The notes under the pieces: generated by a model | What the model saw: the letters and a program-made list of their open reading frames with translations, nothing else | What the model was told of the DNA's origin: nothing | The model's database searches: none | Program-made: the position numbers and the translations under genes | In this document: positions 41,242-49,070 of the stretch, piece after piece | How the letters are laid out: each line of letters opens with the position of its first letter | How positions within the stretch are numbered: the first letter of the stretch is position 1 | From: Chloroflexota bacterium | GTDB taxonomy: Bacteria; Chloroflexota; Ktedonobacteria; Ktedonobacterales; JADMIN01 | Direction: 5' to 3' | Length of the DNA stretch: 64,000 nt | Assembly (NCBI GenBank): GCA_021323855.1 | Contig: JAJPKE010000039.1 | Span: 1 to 64,000 of the forward strand

Positions 41242-42513
41242 ATGACCGCACCCCGCATTTTTGTCAGCCACAGCCATGAAGATGATGCCTTTACCGAGCG
41301 ATTTGTCGAGGATTTGCGCCGGGCGGGGGCTGAGGCATGGATGGATAAGACGGATCTAGGCGCGGGCAACTTTCAGCAGCGCATCAGCGATGCGCTGGCG
41401 AACTGCTCCTGGTTTGTGCTGGTGCTGTCTCCTGCTGCGCTGGCCTCACCGTGGGTGCGTCAGGAAGTTGATGCCGCCAACCGCCTCAAACATCAGGGGC
41501 AGATTCATGATCTGGTATTCGTCATGTCCAGTTCGGTGAACCACCGCGAATTACCGCCGCTGTGGGGCGTTTACAACATCTTCGACGCGACTAATGGGTA
41601 TGCGCAGGCGCGGGCACATGTGCTGAAGGCAGTGGGGTTAGTGAGTGAAGTTGGAACTACTCTTATCAGCACAGTCCAGGCACCTCCACCCATTGCCAAT
41701 ACGCCGCCAGTGCCGCCGATTGCGCCCGACCACTTTCCGCGGCGGCTCGCCAGCCAGGGCTTCGTGGGCAAGACAGCGCTAGTCGCTGGCAAAGTTGTCG
41801 AATATATCGTGCCGCCGCTCTGCCCCGTCCCTGCCGGATCGTTCCTGATGGGCAGCGACCCCAAACGCGACAAAGAGACATATGGTGATGAGCAACCGCA
41901 GCATACTATCATGTTGCCCGCCTATCAGGTGGCCTGCTATCCGGTAACAGTTGCCGAATATGCCTGCTTTGTGCGTGCCGGACAGGCAGAACCGCCTGGC
42001 TGGCAGGACCAGTTGAGCAAGTTGGATCATCCGGTCGTCAGCGTCAGTTGGCATAATTCGGTCGCCTATGCGGCGTGGCTGGCGGAGCGCAGTGGTCAGC
42101 CCTGGCGACTACCAACCGAAGCCGAATGGGAGAAGGCTGCGCGTGGCAGCGATGGACGCATCTATCCCTGGGGCGACCAATTCGACAAAGCGCGCTGCAA
42201 CACCAACGAAGGCGGTAAGGGCGGCACAACGCCAGTGGGCAGCTATCCCGGCGGCGCCAGCCCCTACGGCGCGCTGGACATGGCGGGTAATGTGTGGGAG
42301 TGGACCAGCACCTTGAAACGCGAGTATCCATATAGTGAATCGGACGGACGGGAAGATGTCAATTCTACTGAGAATCGTGTGCTGCGTGGTGGTTCGTGGA
42401 GCGGTGATGCCGGGCTCGCCCGCGCGGCGTTTCGCGTCGCCATTCGTCCCGACGGCTTCCACGTCGGCAACGGTTTCCGGTTGGAGTTGCGGTCTGCCCC
42501 CATCTCAGGATAG
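41242..42513 (+). CDS. TIR domain fused to formylglycine-generating-enzyme-like domain
   Basis: 423 residues from ATG 41242, 10 bases after AGGAG. TIR domain: residues 1-140, with RIFVSHSHEDDAF, WMDKTDLGAG and SPWVRQEVDAA, where Glu75 is at the NADase catalytic position. A Pro-rich linker (145-165) leads to an FGE/SUMF1 domain (185-423): RLPTEAEWEKAARG, YPWGD, GNVWEWT, RVLRGGSW and GFRLE. In active FGE, two Cys follow RGGSW; here RGGSWSGDAGLARAAF has none, so it should not form formylglycine. It is more likely a ligand- or peptide-binding module. Similar TIR-FGE fusions are seen in Ktedonobacteria and cyanobacteria. Confidence 0.9.
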   Translation: MTAPRIFVSHSHEDDAFTERFVEDLRRAGAEAWMDKTDLGAGNFQQRISDALANCSWFVLVLSPAALASPWVRQEVDAANRLKHQGQIHDLVFVMSSSVNHRELPPLWGVYNIFDATNGYAQARAHVLKAVGLVSEVGTTLISTVQAPPPIANTPPVPPIAPDHFPRRLASQGFVGKTALVAGKVVEYIVPPLCPVPAGSFLMGSDPKRDKETYGDEQPQHTIMLPAYQVACYPVTVAEYACFVRAGQAEPPGWQDQLSKLDHPVVSVSWHNSVAYAAWLAERSGQPWRLPTEAEWEKAARGSDGRIYPWGDQFDKARCNTNEGGKGGTTPVGSYPGGASPYGALDMAGNVWEWTSTLKREYPYSESDGREDVNSTENRVLRGGSWSGDAGLARAAFRVAIRPDGFHVGNGFRLELRSAPISG

Positions 42514-42518
42514 CATAG

Positions 42519-42562
42519 CCCCCACCCCCAACCCCACCCCCGTGCGCGGGAGAGGGGAGCGC
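42519..42562. repeat. Family A C-rich repeat, copy 2
   Basis: cccccacccccaaccccacccccgtgcgcgggagagggg, 6 bases past the TIR-FGE stop. Confidence 0.9.
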
Positions 42563-42597
42563 AGAGCTGCGCCGCGAAGCCTGCCTGTGCCGGTTCC

Positions 42598-42725
42598 ATG
42601 CTCTCGGCTTTGAAAAGCCGGAGCACGGTGCAACAGGCTGAAGCCTGGTCCGTGCGGTCCGTGTGGTCCGCGAGAGGGCTTCAGTCCGCCCGTTGCGTGC
42701 GCCGGCAGTTTACTGCCGCGCTGCG
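42598..42725. repeat. Family B intergenic repeat cluster, copy 3
   Basis: ctcggctttgaaaagccgg, ggctgaagcc, gggcttcagtcc and cgccggcagtttactgccgcg occur in the same order as copy 1. Three near copies of 'ggtccgtg' lie inside (42648-42672), a local tandem expansion. Confidence 0.85.
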
Positions 42726-42737
42726 GGTTCCATCGCC

Positions 42738-43082
42738 TCATTGCTGCGCCAACGCTGTGCTCTGGTGCTGTTGCAGGTATAGTACGGTGGCGCCAATATG
42801 TGCGCAGGGCAGCGGACGCGGCGCGTTGCCCTGGCAGGCGCAGGCGAAGCGGCCAACCTCGAAGAAGTGATAGACGGTCTGCGAGCGCGGCGGCCAGTCG
42901 CGCTCCGGCACGCGATAGAGATTTGCTTTGCGCACCGAACGGCCCGCGAAGGTGGCGACGTAGCCACCACGCCGCGCCAGCTCCACACACATCTCGTACC
43001 AGAGGCGCGCATACATCGCCTGCATCAGCGCCGCCACCTGTGGGTCGTCCGCCTGCCAGAAATTGCCGCTTGTCGTGTCCAT
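42738..43082 (-). CDS. SWIM-type zinc finger miniprotein
   Basis: 114 residues from ATG 43082 after GGGGAGAC. The C-terminal segment CACQGNAPRPLPCAHIGA is the Cys-x-Cys...Cys-x-His SWIM zinc finger. The first 65 residues (MYARLWYEMCVELARRGG and YVATFAGRSVRKANLYRV) look like a small alpha-beta DNA- or protein-binding module. SWIM proteins are often associated with plasmid or chromosome maintenance and with Rad51-paralogue complexes in other organisms, and with helicases in bacteria. Function here unknown. It is divergent from a short XRE regulator with 184 bases between. Confidence 0.7.
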   Translation of the reverse strand: MDTTSGNFWQADDPQVAALMQAMYARLWYEMCVELARRGGYVATFAGRSVRKANLYRVPERDWPPRSQTVYHFFEVGRFACACQGNAPRPLPCAHIGATVLYLQQHQSTALAQQ

Positions 43083-43266
43083 GCCTTTGTCTCCCCGAAT
43101 AGTAGCCGAACAACGCCTAGAAGAACTCAAATCAATCTCTGTACAAACTAAATATACACTCTAGTGAAACATTAGTCAACCTCCAGGGAAAGGTCTTCTC
43201 CGTTCATATGAATGGTTGTACAATAGACTGGCATCACTACAGTTATAGATACCGGGAAACGGGCAG

Positions 43267-43518
43267 ATGGCGGAAAAAGAGCAACGTGGACTCACCGTTC
43301 CTTACCTGGAAGCGTGGCGGAAATATTTTGCGCTGACGCAACGTGAGCTTGCGGAGAAGGCTCAGGTTGGGCGTAGCAGCGTCATCCGCGCTGAAGCAGG
43401 CGAAAGCATCAGTTACACGAATGTCCGCAATCTCGCGGCGGCGCTGGGTATCAGCGTACCTCAGTTGTTGCATGAGCAGCCGAATCACCAAAAGATCAAT
43501 GATGAAGATTCGCAATGA
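43267..43518 (+). CDS. XRE family transcriptional regulator, 83 aa
   Basis: A single helix-turn-helix (LTQRELAEKAQVGRSSVIRAEAGES, shown here in pieces) covers most of the protein, with the end SVPQLLHEQPNHQ. Such short XRE proteins control toxin-antitoxin, phage or metabolic genes. Start ATG at 43267. It lies 184 bases from the divergent SWIM gene and is followed by a 395-base spacer containing a palindrome (43557-43572) that could be its operator. Confidence 0.88.
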   Translation: MAEKEQRGLTVPYLEAWRKYFALTQRELAEKAQVGRSSVIRAEAGESISYTNVRNLAAALGISVPQLLHEQPNHQKINDEDSQ

Positions 43519-43556
43519 GTGAACGACAGAGCGGAAAAAGAGCGATAAAGCAAACC

Positions 43557-43572
43557 GTGTTGTATACTACAC
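43557..43572. promoter_or_regulatory. Near-perfect palindrome GTGTTGTATACTACAC
   Basis: 14 of 16 bases are symmetric. It lies 39 bases past the XRE stop. An operator for the XRE protein or the MFS gene is plausible. Confidence 0.35.
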
Positions 43573-43850
43573 ATTCGGAAGTATGAGCGTTTCGGGTAGG
43601 GCAGGAAATGTGCCCGCGTGGGGAGTGGCCGGCGACTAAAGATCGCGGCTGGATGGCGTGCCGCCGCGAAGTCCGCCTGTGCGGACTCGGAAGAGGCATG
43701 CCAGTCTCCAAATTCCCTGCCGGGTGTCATCAAATGGTGTATAGCCACGGATTCACCTGCTAGCTATCCATTTGCGCGGATTGAGCCGCTGATCATCCGT
43801 TTGCCCAAACGAACTCGCCGCCCTACGCCACAAGCGTTCGCCTGCGCTCT

Positions 43851-43895
43851 GGCTCCCCTCTCCCGCGCACGGGGGAGGGGCTGGGGGTGGGGGCG
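43851..43895. repeat. Family A C-rich repeat, copy 3 (inverted)
   Basis: ggctcccctctcccgcgcacgggggaggggctgggggtgggggc, the reverse complement of the 6285 copy. Confidence 0.9.
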
Positions 43896-43912
43896 CCTAG
43901 AATAGAGTTGTT

Positions 43913-45286
43913 GTGTCGTCCCTTTTCGCACGATTGCGTGGGCGCAAGGCTGCTGCCACGGCGGCGCAGCCTGTTGAACCGCGACAATCCAGGCAATCCA
44001 TCTATACACCGGCGATTTTGCTGCTGGCACTGACCGTTGGCATCTCGTATCTCGGCCTGGGCTTCGTCATGCCGCTGCGGGCGCTCTATAGCCAGCAGGT
44101 CGGCGCAACCTCCGGCGAGGTTGGGCTGATGGCCTCCTCGGCTCTGCTAACGGGCTTTCTGGCCGCGCCGCCAATTGGCTGGCTGACGGACCGCTTTGGC
44201 GCGCGCACAATCCTCTGGCTGGGATTGCTGGCGCATGCTGTCCTCGTTCTCTCCTACGCCTTCGTGCAGAATCCAGTGGCGTTGATTGGGCTGCGGGCGC
44301 TGGAAGGCATCGCCATCACCGGCGTCCTCCCACCATCGCGTGCGCTGATGAACGCGCTCGCGCCGTCCACGCGCCAGGGCGAGGCGCTGGGCATCCTGGG
44401 GTCGGCGCAGATGGTCGGCATTCTACTGGGTCCGGCGCTGGGCACGCTGCTGGCGAATCAGGTGGGCTATTTGCCGGCCTTCGTCGTCGCCTGCGTGCCG
44501 CTCTTCATCGGTGCATTCTCCGCGCGGCTTATGCTGCCTCGCCAGGCTGGTCAGGGCGGGCGAAAATCGCCGCAACCAGCCGCTGCTGTGGCGCAAGAAG
44601 CGACTACGACAGCTACGCAAGGTGCGCCTCTACCGCGACGCTCCGGCTGGCGCGCGCAATTCACGCCGCAGCTCTGGCTGGTCTATGCGCTGGCCGCGAT
44701 CCTCTACGTCACCCAGGGAACGATCACGGCGATCTGGAGCCTCTATATGGTGGCGCGTGGTTCGTCGCTGCCGGTGCTGGGTCTCTCGTACACCACCTAT
44801 GCGCTGCCGGCGATGTTGCTGGCGCCGCTCACTGGGCGGCTCTCGGACCGGCACGGGCGCTACTGGCCGATTCTCGGCGGTTTTGTCTGCTATGCGGTGA
44901 TCTATTTCATCTTTGGGCTGCCGGTCTCGCCGTTCTGGCTTGTCGTCATCTCCGCCATCGAAGGTATCATCGCCGCCGCCGTCAGCAGCGCGCTTAGTGG
45001 CTTGCTGGCGGATGTCATGCCGAAGGAGGGCCAGGGCAAGGCGCAGGCCAATTACAGCGCCGCGACGACGCTTGGCGCATTGCTCAGCGCCACCGCCGCC
45101 GGTTATCTCTACGGCATCTCGCCGGGTGCGCCGTTCATCGCGTCGAGCGCCATCTTCGTGCTGGTCTCGGTCGCGCTCTGCCTGCCGCCGCTGGTGCGCC
45201 TCTTCCCTGCGCGCGGTCGCTCTACTGGCGCATCGGTACAGTCAGGAAACGGAGCCGACGAGATGGCGAACGAACTGGTGAGCTAG
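43913..45286 (+). CDS. MFS transporter (DHA1-like), 457 aa
   Basis: Twelve membrane helices in two halves; motif A GWLTDRFGARTIL after helix 2 and GRLSDRHGRYWPIL in the second half mark a typical MFS. Helix 5 has the antiporter-like GILLGPALGTLLANQVGYLP. The central loop (about 205-235) is Gln/Ala-rich. The start is GTG at 43913 with no strong ribosome site, so the first codon is uncertain; an in-frame later start would remove part of the basic N-terminus (FARLRGRKAAATAA). Substrate unknown; an upstream XRE gene may regulate it. Confidence 0.85.
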   Translation: MSSLFARLRGRKAAATAAQPVEPRQSRQSIYTPAILLLALTVGISYLGLGFVMPLRALYSQQVGATSGEVGLMASSALLTGFLAAPPIGWLTDRFGARTILWLGLLAHAVLVLSYAFVQNPVALIGLRALEGIAITGVLPPSRALMNALAPSTRQGEALGILGSAQMVGILLGPALGTLLANQVGYLPAFVVACVPLFIGAFSARLMLPRQAGQGGRKSPQPAAAVAQEATTTATQGAPLPRRSGWRAQFTPQLWLVYALAAILYVTQGTITAIWSLYMVARGSSLPVLGLSYTTYALPAMLLAPLTGRLSDRHGRYWPILGGFVCYAVIYFIFGLPVSPFWLVVISAIEGIIAAAVSSALSGLLADVMPKEGQGKAQANYSAATTLGALLSATAAGYLYGISPGAPFIASSAIFVLVSVALCLPPLVRLFPARGRSTGASVQSGNGADEMANELVS

Positions 45287-45305
45287 GAGAATAGTTGGTC
45301 TATAG

Positions 45306-45710
45306 CTACCAGAGTTGATAGCTCAACCCGTAGGGTCCAATACGGGTGAAATGCGCATCTCGTGTGATGAGTGTGAGATCATACGAGATGGCAGTAACGG
45401 CGATCCAGATATCATTATCGGGGATGAGCTGATTGGTGATAACGAGAGCATTCTTCATCTCAGCGAAATCATATCCGATACCGCTATCCACTTCGACGAC
45501 GGGCAGCCTATTTATGAGTGATTCTACTTTGCGCATGCCATCAATGGGGTCTCGTGAACGATAGGCGCCATAGGCTAACTCAGCCACAATCGTGGGTGAG
45601 ATCAATTTATTTGGGAGAGTATTCAAACGGGCTATAATGGCATTGTTCTGACGAGGGTAAGGAATCAGGACACTGGAGTCAATCAAATATTCACGAGGCT
45701 GACTGCTCAT
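45306..45710 (-). CDS. PIN-domain toxin (VapC type)
   Basis: 134 residues from ATG 45710, which overlaps the antitoxin stop by 20 bases. The PIN acidic residues are present: YLIDSSV (Asp11), VAELAYG (Glu44), PDNDIWIA (Asp98 or Asp100) and TRDAHF (Asp118). VapC toxins cleave tRNA or rRNA. The 20-base overlap suggests tight coupling with the upstream antitoxin. Convergent with the MFS gene, 20 bases away. Confidence 0.88.
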   Translation of the reverse strand: MSSQPREYLIDSSVLIPYPRQNNAIIARLNTLPNKLISPTIVAELAYGAYRSRDPIDGMRKVESLINRLPVVEVDSGIGYDFAEMKNALVITNQLIPDNDIWIAVTAISYDLTLITRDAHFTRIGPYGLSYQLW

Positions 45711-45921
45711 GGTGTACTTCCTGCTCCTCCTCGATCTGCTCAAAAGCCTCGTTGATGGCTCTTTCCATATCATCTACGACTTCAGGAGCCAGGGATAGAT
45801 CACCAAGCGCACCAGAGTACCCAGATTGTCTGGGCTGTTTCCTGCGATTGCGCTGATGAGCATGCGAAGCAAACTTAGCCGCCTGCTCTGCTATGACTTT
45901 TTCTTGTTCATCGTCTGCCAT
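45691..45921 (-). CDS. Antitoxin of the VapBC pair
   Basis: 76 residues. It is highly charged: N-terminal half KVIAEQAAKFASHAHQRNRRKQ and an acidic C-terminal half VVDDMERAINEAFEQIEEEQE, which presumably wraps the toxin. No AbrB or MetJ HTH is evident, so the DNA-binding class is not clear. It precedes and overlaps the VapC gene by 20 bases, the arrangement used to name it. Confidence 0.7.
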   Translation of the reverse strand: MADDEQEKVIAEQAAKFASHAHQRNRRKQPRQSGYSGALGDLSLAPEVVDDMERAINEAFEQIEEEQEVHHEQSAS

Positions 45922-46308
45922 AGAACTGCCTCTCTGTTGTCCGCATATACTCGCTTATCACAGTCTAGCACATATCTCAACTTCACTTCTCAATTTACGG
46001 CCAACGATTGCTCTTAACTCATGAAACAATCGCCCAAATGAGATGCCTCTAACCTACGTGAATGCGAGCATCACGAACAGACAAAAGCACACCTCAACAT
46101 GCGATAGATGCGGCTTACGCTTACATGCTGACATGCGGCTGTTTCGCGATGTGATTGCCGCACGTCTGTTAGCTGCAATCGTTGTGCGCGCGTGAAAGGT
46201 GTTAGCAGCTACGTGGCGAACGACGTTGCTACGCGATATGCTGAGATGATGCACGCATGAACACCCATCGAACGTGAACGAACATGAAATAGAAAGCGCG
46301 ACACGCTT
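45922..46308. other. 387-bp spacer without a gene
   Basis: No supported gene. It has about 50% G+C and many copies of acatg/catgc/gcgata-like pentamers between 46030 and 46290, unlike flanking sequence; a minus-strand open frame here is Cys/His/Arg-biased and lacks a ribosome site. Promoters of vapBC and the hemolysin III gene must be here. Confidence 0.45.
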
Positions 46309-47019
46309 ATGAAGACATCGCTGGCGGCAAGACAACAGGCTGCCATCTCACCGGCTGTGCCAGCCATCGTGCCGAAGCCGCTGCTGCGCGGCTGGTTTCA
46401 CGCAGGCGCGGCGCTCGTTTCGCTGGCGCTCACCGTGGCGCTCTGCTGGGCCACACGCCATGATCCACCGCGCATGATCTCGATGCTGGTCTTTGGCTTG
46501 AGTATGATCGAACTCTATACGGTCAGCGCGGTCTACCACATCGGCACCGGCCACTGGAGCGCAAAGACGGCGCGGCGGTTGCGCGCGCTGGACCACGCCA
46601 ATATCTTTGTGTTGATCGCCGGTACGTATACGCCGCTCTGCTTCAACGTCCTCTCCGGCTGGCTGCGACCAACGATTCTGCTGGTCATCTGGGGGTTGGC
46701 GCTGGCGGGCGTCGGCCTTGCCACGCTCACCTTGCGCATCCCGCGCTGGGTGACGGCGAGCCTCTACGTTGGCATGGGCTGGGTGGCGTTGCTGGCGCTA
46801 CCGGCGTTCCTGGCGGCGCTGCCGTGGATTGCCGTGGCGCTGCTGTTCCTCGGCGGCGTGCTGTATACGCTCGGCGCGGTGGTCTATGCGCGCAAGTGGC
46901 CGGACCCGTGGCCGCGCGTCTTCGGCTTCCACGAGGTCTTTCACCTCTTCGTCATCGCTGGCAGCGCCGCCTTTGCTGTGATGATCGCCATCTGGGGCAC
47001 GACGTTTCCGCGCATGTGA
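46309..47019 (+). CDS. Hemolysin III / adiponectin-receptor-like (PAQR) membrane protein
   Basis: 236 residues, seven membrane helices. Zn-binding residues are placed as in the YqfA/HlyIII/PAQR family: SAVYHIGTG, LDHANIFVLIAGTYTP and GFHEVFHLFVIAG. The family includes putative hydrolases of membrane lipids; the true activity of bacterial members is not known. Start ATG 46309. Followed by an independent DoxX gene 129 bases on. Confidence 0.9.
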   Translation: MKTSLAARQQAAISPAVPAIVPKPLLRGWFHAGAALVSLALTVALCWATRHDPPRMISMLVFGLSMIELYTVSAVYHIGTGHWSAKTARRLRALDHANIFVLIAGTYTPLCFNVLSGWLRPTILLVIWGLALAGVGLATLTLRIPRWVTASLYVGMGWVALLALPAFLAALPWIAVALLFLGGVLYTLGAVVYARKWPDPWPRVFGFHEVFHLFVIAGSAAFAVMIAIWGTTFPRM

Positions 47020-47148
47020 TACGCCTACCCAACGCTGACCTTGCTTTTTGGCAGTTTTGGACTAAACTGTAATCAGCAGCGTTGCAGCTATATCGGCTGC
47101 GCACTCATTTCTCCAACATTCATCCGCAAGTGAAAGGAGCGTGAAGCA

Positions 47149-47697
47149 ATGACTGCTACAGTCAACGTCGCCCTGCTGGTGCTGCGTATTGTCGCTGGCC
47201 TCACGATTGCCGCACACGGCGCGCAGAAGTTCTTCGGCTGGTTTGAGGGTCCCGGCCTCAATCGCTGGATACAGGGGATGCAAAAGCAGGGATTCAAGCC
47301 GCCGCTGCTCTGGACGGCGCTGGTGATTCTGGGCGAGTTCGGCGGTGGCCTTTCGCTGGCCTTCGGGTTTCTGACGGCGCTGGGCGCTGCCGGTGTCTTC
47401 GGTGCGATGGTAATGGCGATCCTCAAGCAACACTGGCCGAACGGCTTCTGGAACAGCAAACGCGGCCTGGAGTTTCCATTGCAATTGCTCACCATCGCGG
47501 TCGCCATTGGGCTGGCCGGTCCTGGTGACTACTCGCTGGACCATCTCTTTGGCATTCATCTGCCCTCGCCCTGGCTCTTCCTGATTCTGGCCGCCGTCGC
47601 GCTGATCGTTGATCTCGTCGGCCTCGTCATCAGCCGCCCGTCAGCCGCCGCGCCCGCCAGCGCCAACTCAACCACCACGCCACAAGCCACCTCGTAG
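47149..47697 (+). CDS. DoxX family membrane protein
   Basis: 182 residues with four membrane helices. LLVLRIVAGLTIAAHGAQKF is the conserved first segment and LVILGEFGGGLSLAFGFLT the third helix of the DoxX family. Homologues associate with thiosulfate:quinone oxidoreductase or with redox-stress membrane complexes (MSMEG-DoxX/SodA), but roles are unclear. The last 25 residues are Ala/Ser/Thr-rich. Start ATG follows AAGGAG (47138). Preceded by hlyIII, likely unrelated. Confidence 0.85.
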   Translation: MTATVNVALLVLRIVAGLTIAAHGAQKFFGWFEGPGLNRWIQGMQKQGFKPPLLWTALVILGEFGGGLSLAFGFLTALGAAGVFGAMVMAILKQHWPNGFWNSKRGLEFPLQLLTIAVAIGLAGPGDYSLDHLFGIHLPSPWLFLILAAVALIVDLVGLVISRPSAAAPASANSTTTPQATS

Positions 47698-47789
47698 CCT
47701 GGCAGTGAGAACCGCTCCATTGCCTCCGTATATTCTCTGAACGCTGCTGCACTGCACAGCGGCGCGAAGGAAGTGGAGGGAATGGAGCA

Positions 47790-49016
47790 GTGCTGAGGAA
47801 ATGGGCGCTTGGGCCGATTATCTTCTTGTGGTGCATGGCGCTTGTCGCTTGTGGTGGTGGCCCATACTGCTCTGCTTGTCCACCAGTGCATGGACCTATT
47901 GCTATTCCCGGTACCCATACCTTGCCAGAGATTCCACAGCTTTTAGCGAGCGAGACCAACTATACGAGCGCAGGTTGGCTTAGTTCTTATACAGCCAGCG
48001 ACGCCACTACGCATCTCATTATTCTGCTGAACAGCAATCTTTATACATTGCCGCTCGGCAGCAACAGTGTGCAACAGATTGCTCATGTGTCATGTGGCGG
48101 CGCACCAGCGTTATCGCCTGATCGGCATATTGTCGCGTGTCCCAATGCTCTTCCTGCTTCCTTCACCAACAGCGCTAACGGCAGCAACTGCCAGCCATTC
48201 TGTGCGGCATCCACCATACATATCTTTACGCTGACATCCGAAACAGAGTCTACAGAGCAAACACAGGTTGGATTGACCAACAGCTCGGATTTGTATATTA
48301 GTCCAACTTGGGCGCCTGATAGTCGGCATGTGGCGCTGATTCATCACCTACCTAACAATACCTGCTCGATTGACTTCTACCGAGTGCAACTATTGCCAAC
48401 TACCACTGTTACACTAGCCGGTATCATGCAGTTATCTGCCTTCAAAATCTGCGATTTACGCCAGATCGCCTGGTCGCCTGATGGAAGGTCATTGGCGCTA
48501 TTGGCGGGAAATGTCGTTAGTGGTTCGCATCAACTCTGGCTCGTCTCGCTTGCACACCTGCCCCCTTCCGTCTTTTCAGCGCAGGCACACCCACACTCCT
48601 TCACTATGACACCAATGCTTCTGGAGCAAATGCCAAACGACACGAACGCGAACAGCGCGGTGATAACAACCGTCAGTATGATATTCTTCTGGACGCCGGA
48701 TAGCCGTGCTCTTACATTGCTTACCACGACGAATCTCCTCGAAACACGTATCAGTCAATTAGATCTGGCGTCACGAGAGGAAACTGTGGTCTTTCCAAAA
48801 ATTGGCATATCGAGCGACAAGGGATACAGCATTCTCGCGGCGACTTGGACTCCGGATGGACATTCCTTGATCTTCGCGGCAGATTTCTGGGGAACGAATC
48901 CAACTGCTTACCAAGCAGATAGCCAAACCCGGTCAGCACAAACCACTGGTATCTGCGCCTGCCCGCACCCGCCTGATGCGCTCTATCTATATACACCATA
49001 TACACCATCGGGTTGA
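47790..49016 (+). CDS. Lipoprotein with TolB-like beta-propeller
   Basis: 408 residues; start GTG at 47790 after GGAGGGAATGGAG. The signal peptide ends in LVAC (Cys about 21), so it is lipid-anchored. At least four PD40/WD40-like propeller repeats: PTWAPDSRHVAL, IAWSPDGRSLAL, FFWTPDSRALTL and ATWTPDGHSLIF. TolB-like propellers bind partner proteins or act as surface enzymes. Its second half is Ser/Thr-rich. Single gene, ended by a hairpin (49027-49061). Confidence 0.8.
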   Translation: MLRKWALGPIIFLWCMALVACGGGPYCSACPPVHGPIAIPGTHTLPEIPQLLASETNYTSAGWLSSYTASDATTHLIILLNSNLYTLPLGSNSVQQIAHVSCGGAPALSPDRHIVACPNALPASFTNSANGSNCQPFCAASTIHIFTLTSETESTEQTQVGLTNSSDLYISPTWAPDSRHVALIHHLPNNTCSIDFYRVQLLPTTTVTLAGIMQLSAFKICDLRQIAWSPDGRSLALLAGNVVSGSHQLWLVSLAHLPPSVFSAQAHPHSFTMTPMLLEQMPNDTNANSAVITTVSMIFFWTPDSRALTLLTTTNLLETRISQLDLASREETVVFPKIGISSDKGYSILAATWTPDGHSLIFAADFWGTNPTAYQADSQTRSAQTTGICACPHPPDALYLYTPYTPSG

Positions 49017-49026
49017 CACAATCGTC

Positions 49027-49061
49027 GGGCAAGTTCCTCTACGCATGGAGGAATCTTGCCC
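49027..49061. terminator. Hairpin terminator between convergent genes
   Basis: GGGCAAG-TTCCTC-7-GGAGGAAT-CTTGCCC stem with an inner A/T mismatch. It lies 11 bases after the propeller stop and 10 bases from the ABC-2 permease stop, and can serve both. Confidence 0.8.
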
Positions 49062-49070
49062 GGCCAGCAT

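Larger units (their letters stand above)
43519..43912. other. Intergenic spacer with palindrome and C-rich repeat
   Basis: No supported gene. Contains GTGTTGTATACTACAC (43557-43572) and family A copy 3 (43851-43895), which ends 18 bases before the MFS start. Confidence 0.5.

Noticed and set aside
46054..46335. 93-codon minus-strand open frame in the low-G+C spacer
   Set aside because: Cys/Arg/His-biased, overlaps the start of the hemolysin III gene and has no ribosome site.
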